This document shows, piece by piece, positions 7,334 to 14,840 of a stretch of DNA of 64,000 bases. The notes under the pieces are model-generated. The model was given only the letters and a program-made list of their open reading frames with translations. It ran no database searches and had not been told where the DNA came from. The translations under genes were made by a program, and so were the position numbers. Every line of letters begins with the position of its first letter. The first letter of the stretch is position 1. Origin of the DNA: Fodinibacter sp038258215. GTDB taxonomy: Bacteria > Actinomycetota > Actinomycetes > Actinomycetales > Dermatophilaceae. The stretch covers positions 1-64,000 of the forward strand of contig JBBSQC010000012.1 in assembly GCA_038258215.1 (NCBI GenBank). Direction: 5' to 3'.

Positions 7334-8274
7334 TGGCCTACATCGACGCCCATCGCCACGACGTGGTCGATGAGCGCGAGGTCGGGGTCGAGCCGATCTG
7401 CGCCGTGCTGAACAAGGCCGGCGTCAAGATCGCCCCGAGCGGCTACTACGCGTCCAAGACCCGCCCGCCGTCGGCGCGGACCATCCGCGACGCCGAACTG
7501 GTCCTCGACATCAGGGCCGCCCACGCGGCGAACCTGGGTGTCTACGGCGCCCGCAAGGTCCATGCCCAGCTCAACCGCCAGGACGTGCAAGTCGCCCGCT
7601 GCACCGTGGAGCGGCTGATGCGCGCCCAGGGCCTGCGCGGCATCGCGCGGGAGAAGACCCGCAAGACCACCATCGGTGACGGCGCTGAGACTGAGCGTCC
7701 CGAGGACCTGGTCAAGCGGGAGTTCGTCGCGACCGGCCCGAACCAGCTGTGGGTGGCCGACCTGACCTACGTGCGCACGCACGCCGGCTGGACCTACGTC
7801 GCGTTTGTCCTGGACGTCTTCTCCCGGATGGTCGTGGGCTGGCAGGTGTCCACCTCGATGCGCACCGACTTGGCCCTGGACGCCCTCGACATGGGCCTGT
7901 GGGCACGGCAGCGGTCAGGGCAGGACGTCACGGGCCTGGTCCATCACAGCGACCGCGGAGTCCAATATCGAGCGATTCGCTACACCGAACGCCTCGCCGA
8001 AGCCGGCATCGCGGCCTCGGTCGGGACCGTCGGCGACTCGTCCGATAACGCCCTGGCCGAGACGATCAACGGCCTGTAGAAGACCCAGCTCATCAAGCCA
8101 CGCGGTCCCTGGCGCACCCTGGACACCGTCGAGCTCGCCACCGCCGAATGGGTCGACTGGTTCAACCACCGCCGGCTGTACCAGTACTGCGGCGACATGC
8201 CACCGGTCCAGGCCGAGGACCTCTACTACGCTCGAACGACAGCCCAGCCAACCGCTGAGCTCTCACACCAGTAA
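7333..8274 (+). pseudogene. IS3-family transposase OrfB with internal TAG stop
   Basis: The integrase-type catalytic protein begins near GTG 7333 (AYIDAHRHDVVDEREVGVEP). DDE residues are visible in WVADLTYV, HHSDRGVQY and DNALAETINGL. A TAG at 8077-8079 falls three residues after the catalytic Glu motif, where the family has Tyr (TAC). The same frame then continues KTQLIKPRGPWRTLDTVELA and WVDWFNHRRLYQYCGDMPP to TAA at 8272-8274, for 314 codons in all. A single base change would restore the protein. All three catalytic acids lie before the stop, but about 65 residues of the C-terminal domain are lost. Confidence 0.85.
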
Positions 8275-8276
8275 GT

Positions 8277-8300
8277 CTCCGGACATGCCGGGGCGGTTCA
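8277..8300 (-). repeat. IS3 element right terminal inverted repeat
   Basis: Read on the minus strand it begins TGAACCGCCCCGG, matching the left end at 6962. The element terminates at A8300. Confidence 0.8.
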
Positions 8301-8469
8301 CGGCTTCCGCTCGACATCGTTCACACCTCATGAGAAACGACCTCCCCAAACGTCGGAACCACTGCTCGTGACGCTGTATCAACCAGCCTCGCCACCATGA
8401 CACGGCTGCAAGCCCGATGGAAGCATGTGCGGGAATCGCCCTACTTTGCCGCTGGTGTGGCGTCAGTTC

Positions 8470-8817
8470 CTAGAGCTGGAGGTGGATGCGTAGGGCATCG
8501 TCCAGCTGGGCCATCTGATGAGCGGGGACCCGGCCGATGACTGGCCCCAGGCGCTCCACGGATACCGAGCGGATCTGTTCCCCCTGTGCCTTTGAGTCCA
8601 CGCGAAGGCCGGTCTCCTCGGCGTTCAGCAGGACCTGGAACGGGTACACCTGAGCGATGTTGCTGGTGACCGGCACGATGGTGACTACCCCACGGCCCAG
8701 CCTTGCAGCACTGGCGTTGGCGCGGTCGTTACTCACGATGACCGCCGGGCGACGCTTGTTCGCCTCGCTGGCCCGTGCCGGATCCAGGTCGGTCAGGCGG
8801 ATCTCACCGCGCAGCAT
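8470..8817 (-). CDS. mazF: MazF/PemK-type endoribonuclease toxin
   Basis: 115 residues from ATG 8817 (MLRGEIRLTDLDPARASEAN). The family core is present: GEIRLTDLDP, then KRRPAVIVSND, a VVTIVPVTSN strand and a late EQIRSVSVERL region. These toxins cleave mRNA at short motifs and fold as a beta barrel dimer. The start overlaps the upstream antitoxin gene by 14 bases, the usual order for coupled antitoxin-then-toxin translation. A longer upstream frame simply reads through the antitoxin gene. The unit lies in accessory DNA beside an IS element. Confidence 0.85.
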   Translation of the reverse strand: MLRGEIRLTDLDPARASEANKRRPAVIVSNDRANASAARLGRGVVTIVPVTSNIAQVYPFQVLLNAEETGLRVDSKAQGEQIRSVSVERLGPVIGRVPAHQMAQLDDALRIHLQL

Positions 8818-9034
8818 CGACAAGCCCGTCCGCGGTGGTGACCTCCCACGCGGTCGCTTCACCCGATGCTTGCCACTCGTCCCAGGCGGCTGCGTAGGCA
8901 TCCTCCAGTTCGGGGTCCTGCAGCATCCGAATGGCGCGCTGGATCGCAGCCGACCGAGACGGTACGCCGGCCGCCTGCACGTAGCGATCCAAGGCGGCGA
9001 CATCCTCTTCGGACAGGCTGATGCTCAACTTCAC
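8804..9034 (-). CDS. Ribbon-helix-helix antitoxin (MazE-like)
   Basis: 76 residues from GTG 9034 (VKLSISLSEEDVAALDRYVQ); ATG 9043 and GTG 9064 are in-frame alternatives. The first 45 residues match a ribbon-helix-helix DNA-binding fold (KLSISLS strand, SEEDVAALDRYV helix, SRSAAIQRAIRML helix). The acidic, tryptophan-containing tail (ELEDAYAAAWDEW) is suited to wrapping the toxin. I prefer GTG 9034 because it starts at the typical K-L-S-I-S strand and leaves the 20 bp palindrome upstream; no strong ribosome site is seen, so a leaderless start is possible. The protein should repress its own promoter with toxin as co-repressor. Confidence 0.8.
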   Translation of the reverse strand: MKLSISLSEEDVAALDRYVQAAGVPSRSAAIQRAIRMLQDPELEDAYAAAWDEWQASGEATAWEVTTADGLVDAAR

Positions 9035-9040
9035 GCAGAC

Positions 9041-9060
9041 CATGCTACCCGGGTAGCATG
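9041..9060. promoter_or_regulatory. Perfect 20 bp palindrome, toxin-antitoxin operator
   Basis: CATGCTACCCGGGTAGCATG is identical to its own reverse complement and sits immediately upstream of the antitoxin start. A third half-site, TGCTACC, occurs at 9066-9072. This is the arrangement expected for autoregulation by a ribbon-helix-helix antitoxin, which binds paired half-sites. Confidence 0.7.
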
Positions 9061-9166
9061 CCACCTGCTACCTTAGTGGCCTTCACTCATCTGCCGCACC
9101 TCGCGCGCTCTTGAATTCGACGTCCACCCCACGGGTCGCAGTGGCAAATCGGGTCGAAGCGAAGAT

Positions 9167-9877
9167 CTACTGGGCAGGCTTCCTGGAGAGGATCTCGGCT
9201 CCTGAGGGGTCGAGTGAGATGCTCTCACCGGGCGTGAGGGCTGCGGCTGCGAGCTGATCCACTGACACGCCACGGACTCGAGTGCTACCTGCGTCATCGG
9301 CGGCCTCGTGGGCGGGGAAAGTAAGCGTCCCGTCCGGGTCGACCTGAGCGATGAGCTCGCCGTCCTGGACGGTTCCCAGGACATTGGGGGCGTAGTCGAA
9401 GACCGGGGAATCGCAAAGGAAGAGCAGGACCGTTCCGAGGTCCTTGAGGTCGCGTTGGACGTCGTCGGTCGACAGGTCGGGGCTGAGGGCGAAGCCGACG
9501 CGGTCGTCGGCGCGCAGTGCCCGTCCGGCGACGAGGCGGTCGACGGCGATGATGGCGTGAAAGGTGCGGGAGGCAGCGTCGGGGCTCTCGAACGGGACGT
9601 CGACTCGGCTCGGATCGTCCTGGCCTGAGGTCGCGTGACCGGGCTCGACAGAGGTGAAGTGTCCGACGACGACAGAGGAGGAATAGGACCACTGCGGGCC
9701 ATCGCCGGCCCGGTAGGTCCGGTTCGGGAGGAGGTCGGTGAGGGACTCATAGGGTTGGACTCGCGACGCGCCCGCGTTGCGACCCTGAAGCTGCTCGACG
9801 ACGGAGGTGTGGCCGCACCCCGCCAACAGGGCGGCGGTCAACGTGACGGGCACCGCGGCCCGGAGCAGACGTCGCAT
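9167..9877 (-). CDS. Putative lipoprotein of unknown function
   Basis: 236 residues from ATG 9877, preceded by GAGGAG at good spacing. The signal peptide MRRLLRAAVPVTLTAALLAG ends in the lipobox LLAG-C. The mature part has no transmembrane segment; segments such as YSSSVVVGHFTSVEPG and FHAIIAVDRLVAGRALRADD look like a beta-rich domain, and it ends in a loop with GVSVDQLAAAAL. I do not recognise a family. A longer start at 9913 adds 12 residues without a ribosome site. Monocistronic, flanked by accessory genes. Confidence 0.65.
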   Translation of the reverse strand: MRRLLRAAVPVTLTAALLAGCGHTSVVEQLQGRNAGASRVQPYESLTDLLPNRTYRAGDGPQWSYSSSVVVGHFTSVEPGHATSGQDDPSRVDVPFESPDAASRTFHAIIAVDRLVAGRALRADDRVGFALSPDLSTDDVQRDLKDLGTVLLFLCDSPVFDYAPNVLGTVQDGELIAQVDPDGTLTFPAHEAADDAGSTRVRGVSVDQLAAAALTPGESISLDPSGAEILSRKPAQ

Positions 9878-10184
9878 AGCGCTCCTCAGGTGTCGACGCT
9901 GATGCCGCGACAACCGACGATTGCAACATTGGCCAGGCAGCGGTTCAGCCGGGTGTGTTCATGACTGTAGAAGTGCCGGCGTGCTCAACCGCCTCGTCCC
10001 ACAGATCGTTGCAGAAACGTCCTCTCCTGCCGCGGACCGGCTGGGTTGACACCCGCCTCTTCCGCGGAGACGCGCCAGACGGAGCAGCCAACCTGGCATG
10101 CCGGCGATGGCCACTGGCAGCCAAACCTCGGCCTTGGGGTACAGCGGCGGCCAACTGGGTTCGCCACCGATCCGGGAGCATGTC
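9878..10184. other. 307 bp intergenic region, nothing recognised
   Basis: This holds the promoter regions of the divergent lipoprotein and HTH genes. I see no RNA gene, repeat or convincing coding frame. Confidence 0.5.
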
Positions 10185-10394
10185 ATGGCCGCCACGATCA
10201 ACCACCAGCTCGTCTCCCTGGCCGACGCCGCGGACGCCCTTGGCGTCTCGGCGCGGACGATCCGCCGCTACATCGCTGACGGCCAACTCGAGGCTGTCCG
10301 GCTCGGTCGGAAGACGCTGAGGATCAAGGTCCACTCCCTCGAGCGTTTCATCAACGCGAAGCCCGTCGGCAACTGGCGTCGGGGGGTCGCTTGA
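10185..10394 (+). CDS. Excisionase-like helix-turn-helix protein
   Basis: 69 residues from ATG 10185 with GGGAG 7 bases upstream. The whole protein is one winged-helix module of the HTH_17/excisionase type: LVSLADAADALGVSARTIRR, a wing IADGQLEAVRLGRKTLRIKV and a short last helix LERFINAKPV. Such proteins control excision or transcription of mobile elements. No integrase lies in the window. It sits about 210 bp from a tRNA array and is followed by a 13 bp stem-loop, so it may be the edge gene of an integrated element. Confidence 0.75.
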   Translation: MAATINHQLVSLADAADALGVSARTIRRYIADGQLEAVRLGRKTLRIKVHSLERFINAKPVGNWRRGVA

Positions 10395-10438
10395 CGTCGG
10401 CAAGAAGTCGAGCCAGACCAGCCCGTGCGGACCAAGTG

Positions 10439-10470
10439 CAACGCCCGCGGACATCCCTCCGCGGGCGTTG
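10439..10470 (+). terminator. Stem-loop terminator after HTH gene
   Basis: A perfect 13 bp stem, CAACGCCCGCGGA paired with TCCGCGGGCGTTG, with a 6-base loop, 44 bases after the HTH stop. It lacks a long T run, as is common for actinobacterial terminators. Confidence 0.6.
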
Positions 10471-10564
10471 TCATGCATGGGTTCAGCGCCTCACAGGGAG
10501 CGTGTGCCGTTGTCGACCGTGACATACGGGCTGGTTTGCTGTTCCTCGCATGTTCATCAAACGA

Positions 10565-10593
10565 GTCAGAGCCCCTCGAAAAGGGGCTCTGAC
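10565..10593 (-). terminator. Terminator of the tRNA operon
   Basis: An 11 bp perfect stem, GTCAGAGCCCC paired with GGGGCTCTGAC, with a 7-base loop, located 12 bases beyond the CCA end of tRNA-Val on the minus strand and followed by TCGTTTG. Confidence 0.75.
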
Positions 10594-10604
10594 CTGCGGT
10601 GATG

Positions 10605-10679
10605 TGGTGGGCGATACTGGGATCGAACCAGTGACCTCTTCCGTGTCAGGGAAGCGCGCTACCGCTGCGCCAATCGCCC
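10605..10679 (-). tRNA. tRNA-Val (GAC)
   Basis: Cloverleaf reads 5' GGGCGAT ... ATCGCCC-A-CCA 3'. The anticodon arm is CTTCC-CTGACAC-GGAAG, giving anticodon GAC (Val). D-arm GCGC/GCGC and T-arm ACTGG-TTCGATC-CCAGT pair fully. The CCA end is encoded (10605-10607). It is the last gene of a three-tRNA transcript. Confidence 0.95.
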
Positions 10680-10699
10680 CCTCGTGGGGGTACTACTTG

Positions 10700-10770
10700 A
10701 GGTGGAGACGGGATTTGAACCCGTGTACGCGGCTTTGCAGGCCGCTGCCTCGCCTCTCGGCCACTCCACC
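10700..10770 (-). tRNA. tRNA-Cys (GCA)
   Basis: Acceptor GGTGGAG pairs with CTCCACC, the anticodon loop is CTGCAAA (anticodon GCA, Cys), and the T-loop TTCAAAT lies in stem ACGGG/CCCGT. No CCA is encoded. Spacing to the neighbouring tRNAs is about 20 bases on each side. Confidence 0.95.
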
Positions 10771-10792
10771 GTGGGGGCGGCTACACCCTCCG

Positions 10793-10865
10793 AGCGGATG
10801 ACCGGGTTCGAACCGGCGACCTCAACCTTGGCAAGGTTGCGCTCTACCAACTGAGCTACATCCGC
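10793..10865 (-). tRNA. tRNA-Gly (GCC)
   Basis: Acceptor GCGGATG pairs with CATCCGC, the anticodon arm is CAACC-TTGCCAA-GGTTG (anticodon GCC, Gly), and the T-arm has loop TTCGAAC with stem CCGG(T). No CCA is encoded. It is the first gene of the minus-strand Gly-Cys-Val array. Confidence 0.95.
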
Positions 10866-10904
10866 ATTTTCCGCTCCGGTTTCCCGTGCGGCATGCTCGC
10901 AGAC

Positions 10905-10932
10905 AGTATCCGATGCCGACGACGATTTCCAA
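10905..10932 (-). promoter_or_regulatory. Candidate promoter of the tRNA array
   Basis: On the minus strand TTGGAA (-35) and GATACT (-10) are separated by 16 bases, about 40 bases upstream of the mature tRNA-Gly 5' end. The positions fit a housekeeping sigma promoter; assigned by eye. Confidence 0.4.
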
Positions 10933-11016
10933 ACCGACGAGGCTCGTGACGACCGTCCATCGCCGCTCGCTCGCCGAGCCCCCACCGGGCTTGCACCAGG
11001 GCTCACCTCGTCGCCG

Positions 11017-12150
11017 TCAGCGGTCTGCACGCGGCCCGGAGAGGGCCTCCGCCGAGGACGCCCGCGAAGGCGGGTCCCCACCCCCCGACATCGGTGTCAG
11101 CGGGCCACGAGCGGCCTCCCTCAGGCTCTCCAGGTCGAGGTCGTCGGGCGCCGGGCCATACCCCTCGAAAGGGTCCTGCCACGTCTGCGCACGCGGGGCC
11201 CGCAGCGAGCCGCGGCGCCACGACTCGCGCGTCCAGTCGAGCAGTCGCTCGTGCAGGGCCCGCTCGTCGGGGACCGGCCAGATCTCGCGCACCGCGGCGT
11301 TGAGCGCGGCCCCGATGAGCACCGCGATGGCCAATGCGTACAGCCAGATCAGCAGCACGATCGGCGCCGACAGCGGGCCGTAGATCGACGTCCCACCCAG
11401 GGATGCCGCGATGGAGCCGCGCACGACGAAGGAGGCGACGACCCAGATGACCAGGGTGAGCGCCGCGCCCGGCACATCGCGCAGCCACGGCGACCGTCGC
11501 GGGGTGGAGACGTGATACAGGTTGGTCAAGCCCCCCACGGTGAGCAGGGTGACCAGCGGCCAGTAGAAGACGATCAACCACCCCCAGGATTCCGGGAGGA
11601 ACTGACCCAGGAGCGTCGGCCCGAGGAGGATCAGTGGCACCGTGACGATCCCGACGAGGATGCCGAGCACGTAGAGCGAGAACGACAGCGCCCGGGTGCG
11701 CACGATCCCCCGCACCCCCGACTGGCCGTACATGATCGAGATCGTGTCGACGAAGACGTTGACCGCCCTCGAGCCGGACCACAGGGACAGCAGGAAACCC
11801 ACCGAGATCAGGTCGAAGCGCCGACCGGTGAACACGTCGTCGATGGTCGGGAGGAGGGTCGAGTTGATGACGTCCTCGGTGAGGAACTGGGTGGCGTACT
11901 TCGTCACCGCCTTCCTCACGTCGGAGACGGCCTGCGGTCCCAGCCAGCTGCCGAAGTACCCCAGCCCGCCGAACAGCCCCAGCACCAGCGGTGGAAGCGA
12001 CAGCAGGGCGAAGAACCCCGCCTCGGACGCCAACCCGGTGACGCGGTACTTCAGGCAGGTCCGGATGGTGACGACGACGAGGCGCGCGAAGGTGTAGAGC
12101 CACGGCACCCGCGAAAGCGCCCGGCGCAGGCGGCGTTTCGCGTCGGTCAT
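11017..12150 (-). CDS. YihY/virulence factor BrkB family membrane protein
   Basis: 377 residues from ATG 12150 (MTDAKRRLRRALSRVPWLYT); longer frames upstream overlap the divergent gene. Six transmembrane segments match the YihY/BrkB layout, with the signature early segment LKYRVTGLASEAGFFALLSL, then DLISVGFLLSLWSGSRAVNV and YGPLSAPIVLLIWLYALAIA. The C-terminal tail of about 70 residues is charged and cytoplasmic. The family was once called ribonuclease BN, but that is a misassignment; its function (envelope or transport) is unresolved. It is divergent from the AidB-like gene with only 31 bases between starts. Confidence 0.85.
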   Translation of the reverse strand: MTDAKRRLRRALSRVPWLYTFARLVVVTIRTCLKYRVTGLASEAGFFALLSLPPLVLGLFGGLGYFGSWLGPQAVSDVRKAVTKYATQFLTEDVINSTLLPTIDDVFTGRRFDLISVGFLLSLWSGSRAVNVFVDTISIMYGQSGVRGIVRTRALSFSLYVLGILVGIVTVPLILLGPTLLGQFLPESWGWLIVFYWPLVTLLTVGGLTNLYHVSTPRRSPWLRDVPGAALTLVIWVVASFVVRGSIAASLGGTSIYGPLSAPIVLLIWLYALAIAVLIGAALNAAVREIWPVPDERALHERLLDWTRESWRRGSLRAPRAQTWQDPFEGYGPAPDDLDLESLREAARGPLTPMSGGGDPPSRASSAEALSGPRADR

Positions 12151-12181
12151 GGGGCAACCGTAACCGCCGTACCCTTCAGGA

Positions 12182-13834
12182 GTGCGGACCCACGACGTCA
12201 CGAACCAGCCACCGTCGTTCGCCGGGCACGACGTGCTCGCTGTCGACACGGCGCTGACCGAGGCCGTCCGGCGCTGGGTGACCGCCCATGACCCGGCTGG
12301 TGCGGCATCCCTCACCGACCTCGGGGTGCTCGCCGGGAGCGACGAGGCGCGGCAGTGGGCCGAGCAGGCCGATCGGGTCACCCCGGTGCTCCGCACCCAC
12401 TCCCCGCGCGGCGACCGGGTGGACGAGGTCGACTACCACCCGGCATACCACCGCCTTCTCGACGTCGCGGTCGGGCACGGCCTGACCGCCGAACCGTGGA
12501 CCCGGCCGCCCGGCACCGGGGCCCACGCCCGGCGCGCCGCCGGCTTCCTCGTCTGGTCGCAGGTCGAGGCGGGGCACCTGTGCCCGGTCTCCATGACGTA
12601 TGCCGCGGTGCCGGCCCTGTCTGTGGAGCCCGACCTTGCCGCGCGGTGGGTTCCGGGCCTGGCCTCCCGGCGCTACGAACCGGGTCTGCGGCCAATGGCC
12701 GACAAGGCCGGTCTGACCGTCGGGATGGGGATGACGGAGAAGCAGGGTGGCTCGGACGTGCGGGCCAACACGACCACCGCGATCAGCGCCCCCGGCGGAC
12801 CGCTCCCCGGTGACACGTACCGACTCACCGGCCACAAGTGGTTCTGCTCCGCGCCGATGAGCGACGCCTTCCTCGTCCTTGCCCGGACCGCCGCTGGGGT
12901 CGGCTGCTTCCTCGTGCCACGGGTGCTGGACGACGGCAGCCGGAACGAGATCCGGATCCAGCGGCTGAAGGACAAGCTCGGCAACCGCTCGAACGCCTCC
13001 GCCGAGATCGAGCTCGAGGGAACCTGGGCGGTCCGCGTCGGCGACGAGGGCCGCGGGGTCCGCACCATCATCGACATGGTCTCCTCGACCCGCCTGGACT
13101 GCGTCGTCGGGTCGGCCGCCACGATGCGCGCGGCGTTGGCCCGCGCCGTGCACCACACGCGTCACCGCCGCGCCTTCGGTGCCCTGCTCGTCGACCAACC
13201 GCTGATGCGCAACGTGCTCGCAGACCTCGCGTTGGAGAGCGAGGCGTCGACGCTGCTCGCCATGCGACTGGCCCACGCCGTGGATGCCGGGGAGAGCGAC
13301 CTGACTCGGCTGGCGGTGGCCCTCGGGAAGTTCTGGGTGTGCAAGCGCAGCGCCCCGATGGTCGCGGAGGCGCTGGAGTGCCTGGGCGGCAACGGCTACG
13401 TCGAGGAGAACGGCCTGGCCCGGCTCTACCGCGAGGCGCCGCTGAACTCGATCTGGGAGGGCTCGGGCAACGTCAACGCCCTCGACGTGCTGCGCGCCCT
13501 GACCCGCGAGCCCGCGACCCTCGCCGCCCTGGGCAAGGAGCTGAGCCTTGCGAGGGGCCACGACGCGGCGCTCGACGCCGCCATCGACGAGTGCGAGCGG
13601 GCTGGCGCGGCAGCCCTGGCGCCGGACGCGCCCTGGGCCGCGCGTCAGACCGTGGAACGACTCGCCCTGACCCTGCAGGGCGCCCTGCTCGTGCAGCACT
13701 CCCCCGGGCCCGTGGCCGACGCCTTCGTCGCGAGCCGCATCCGAGGCGAGCGCGGCTCGACCTTCGGGACCCTCGGCGCGTCGGTCGGGTCGGCCGCGGT
13801 GGACCTCCTGATCGACCGCGCACTGGCGACCTGA
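12182..13834 (+). CDS. aidB: AidB-like acyl-CoA dehydrogenase
   Basis: 550 residues from GTG 12182, the usual AidB length. The N-terminal helical extension is followed by the FAD-binding segments MGMTEKQGGSDVRANTTTA and GHKWFCSAPMSDAFLVLART, and the C-terminal part has ECLGGNGYVEENGLARLYRE and LNSIWEGSGNVNALDVLRAL, which distinguish AidB from ordinary fatty-acid dehydrogenases. In E. coli AidB is induced by alkylating damage and binds DNA; a dehydrogenase activity toward isovaleryl-CoA has been reported. It lies near a DNA ligase gene but on the other strand. Its start is 31 bases from the divergent YihY gene, so promoters overlap. Confidence 0.85.
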   Translation: MRTHDVTNQPPSFAGHDVLAVDTALTEAVRRWVTAHDPAGAASLTDLGVLAGSDEARQWAEQADRVTPVLRTHSPRGDRVDEVDYHPAYHRLLDVAVGHGLTAEPWTRPPGTGAHARRAAGFLVWSQVEAGHLCPVSMTYAAVPALSVEPDLAARWVPGLASRRYEPGLRPMADKAGLTVGMGMTEKQGGSDVRANTTTAISAPGGPLPGDTYRLTGHKWFCSAPMSDAFLVLARTAAGVGCFLVPRVLDDGSRNEIRIQRLKDKLGNRSNASAEIELEGTWAVRVGDEGRGVRTIIDMVSSTRLDCVVGSAATMRAALARAVHHTRHRRAFGALLVDQPLMRNVLADLALESEASTLLAMRLAHAVDAGESDLTRLAVALGKFWVCKRSAPMVAEALECLGGNGYVEENGLARLYREAPLNSIWEGSGNVNALDVLRALTREPATLAALGKELSLARGHDAALDAAIDECERAGAAALAPDAPWAARQTVERLALTLQGALLVQHSPGPVADAFVASRIRGERGSTFGTLGASVGSAAVDLLIDRALAT

Positions 13835-13844
13835 CCGGAGCCGG

Positions 13845-14801
13845 TCAGGGGGTCGCGGCCAGCCGAGCCCGCTCCCCCTCGACGTCGAAGTCGGCGGGCG
13901 GCCACTGCGGGTCCATCGTCTCGAGGTGCTCCAACAACAGGTTGGTCACCGCCAGCCGGGCGTACCACTTGTGGTCCGCGGGCACGACGTGCCAGGGCGC
14001 AATGGGCGTGGAACACTTCTCGAGCGCCACCTGATAGGCCTCTTCGTAGTCCGCCCAGTAGGCCCGCTCATCGACATCGCCGGGGTTGTACTTCCAGAAC
14101 TTGTCCGGGCGCTGCAGCCGCTCGGTCAGCCGCTCCTTCTGCTCGTCGCTGGACAGGTGCATCATCACCTTGACGACGGTGGTCCCCGACCCGACGACCT
14201 TCCTCTCGAAGGCGTTGATCTGCGCGTAGCGGCGCGCCCAGGTGGCGCGGGGGACGAGGTCGTGGACCCGCACGATGAGGACGTCCTCGTAGTGCGAGCG
14301 GTCGAACACCCCGATCATCCCGGCACTGGGCAGAGCTCGGCGGATGCGCCACAGGAACGGGTGCTTCTGCTCCTCGCGCGACGGCGCCTTGAAGGCCGTG
14401 ATCTTCACCCCTTGGGGGTCCACGGCCCCCACGACGTGGCGCATGATGCCGCCCTTGCCGGAGGTGTCCATGCCCTGGGTGACGAGCAGGATCGAGCGTG
14501 AGCCCCCGCCCCTGGACTCGGCGAAGAGCCGCTCCTGGAGGTCGCCGAGGCGGGCCTGGAGATCGGCCATCACCTTCTCGGCGTCCTTCTTGTCGCCGTC
14601 GAAGCCCGGCGTGGAGCCGGGGTCGATGCCCGCGAGGTCGAACCCCGCTTCGACCCGGAGCAGGTCCGACCAGCTCGCGGTCTCGACCGCATCGTCGGCG
14701 CGCGCCTCCGCGGCCTTGCGCTTCGCCTTGTCCGCCTTGCGCTGCGCCTTCTCGGCGAGCTTCGCCTTCTTGGCCCGTCGTTCCTTCTTACCCTTGCCCA
14801 T
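13845..14801 (-). CDS. ppk2: PPK2 family polyphosphate kinase
   Basis: 318 residues from ATG 14801 (AAGGA 7 bases upstream). Residues 1-35 are a lysine-arginine-alanine-rich tail (GKKERRAKKAKLAEKAQRKA), which may bind polyphosphate or nucleic acid. The P-loop-like Walker A, QGMDTSGKGG, is at about 109-118 and Walker B is in IGVFDRSHYEDVL. The lid region has AYWADYEEAY and the end APWHVVPADHKWYARL. The enzyme moves phosphate between polyphosphate and nucleoside mono- or diphosphates; the specificity class cannot be set by eye. It converges on aidB with 10 bases between stops. Confidence 0.88.
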   Translation of the reverse strand: MGKGKKERRAKKAKLAEKAQRKADKAKRKAAEARADDAVETASWSDLLRVEAGFDLAGIDPGSTPGFDGDKKDAEKVMADLQARLGDLQERLFAESRGGGSRSILLVTQGMDTSGKGGIMRHVVGAVDPQGVKITAFKAPSREEQKHPFLWRIRRALPSAGMIGVFDRSHYEDVLIVRVHDLVPRATWARRYAQINAFERKVVGSGTTVVKVMMHLSSDEQKERLTERLQRPDKFWKYNPGDVDERAYWADYEEAYQVALEKCSTPIAPWHVVPADHKWYARLAVTNLLLEHLETMDPQWPPADFDVEGERARLAATP

Positions 14802-14840
14802 CCCGGCATCCTTGCAGAGCCCACTGCCAGACTGTCCCGC

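Larger units (their letters stand above)
6962..8300 (+). mobile_element. IS3-family insertion sequence, 1339 bp
   Basis: The element has two overlapping frames (orfA and orfB) enclosed by imperfect terminal inverted repeats, left TGAATCGCCCCGGG and right (complement) TGAACCGCCCCGGC, starting with the TG...CA ends typical of IS3. The flanking trinucleotides are CAA on the left and CGG on the right, so no target duplication is visible; the flanks may have recombined or mutated. An in-frame TAG near the end of orfB means the copy may be inactive. Confidence 0.85.

Noticed and set aside
7290..7336. Programmed -1 frameshift site between orfA and orfB
   Set aside because: IS3 elements usually need one, but no A-AAA-AAG or similar slippery run is present; only a TTTC-TTC stretch, too weak to claim.
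6959..8303. Target-site duplication of the IS3 element
   Set aside because: Flanks are CAA and CGG; no 3 or 4 bp duplication can be aligned at the TG...CA ends.
10550..10801. Open frame across tRNA-Val and tRNA-Cys
   Set aside because: It spans two well-folded tRNA genes on the opposite strand.
11017..12150. Ribonuclease BN annotation for the YihY protein
   Set aside because: The name comes from an old misassignment; the sequence is a six-helix membrane protein without nuclease motifs.
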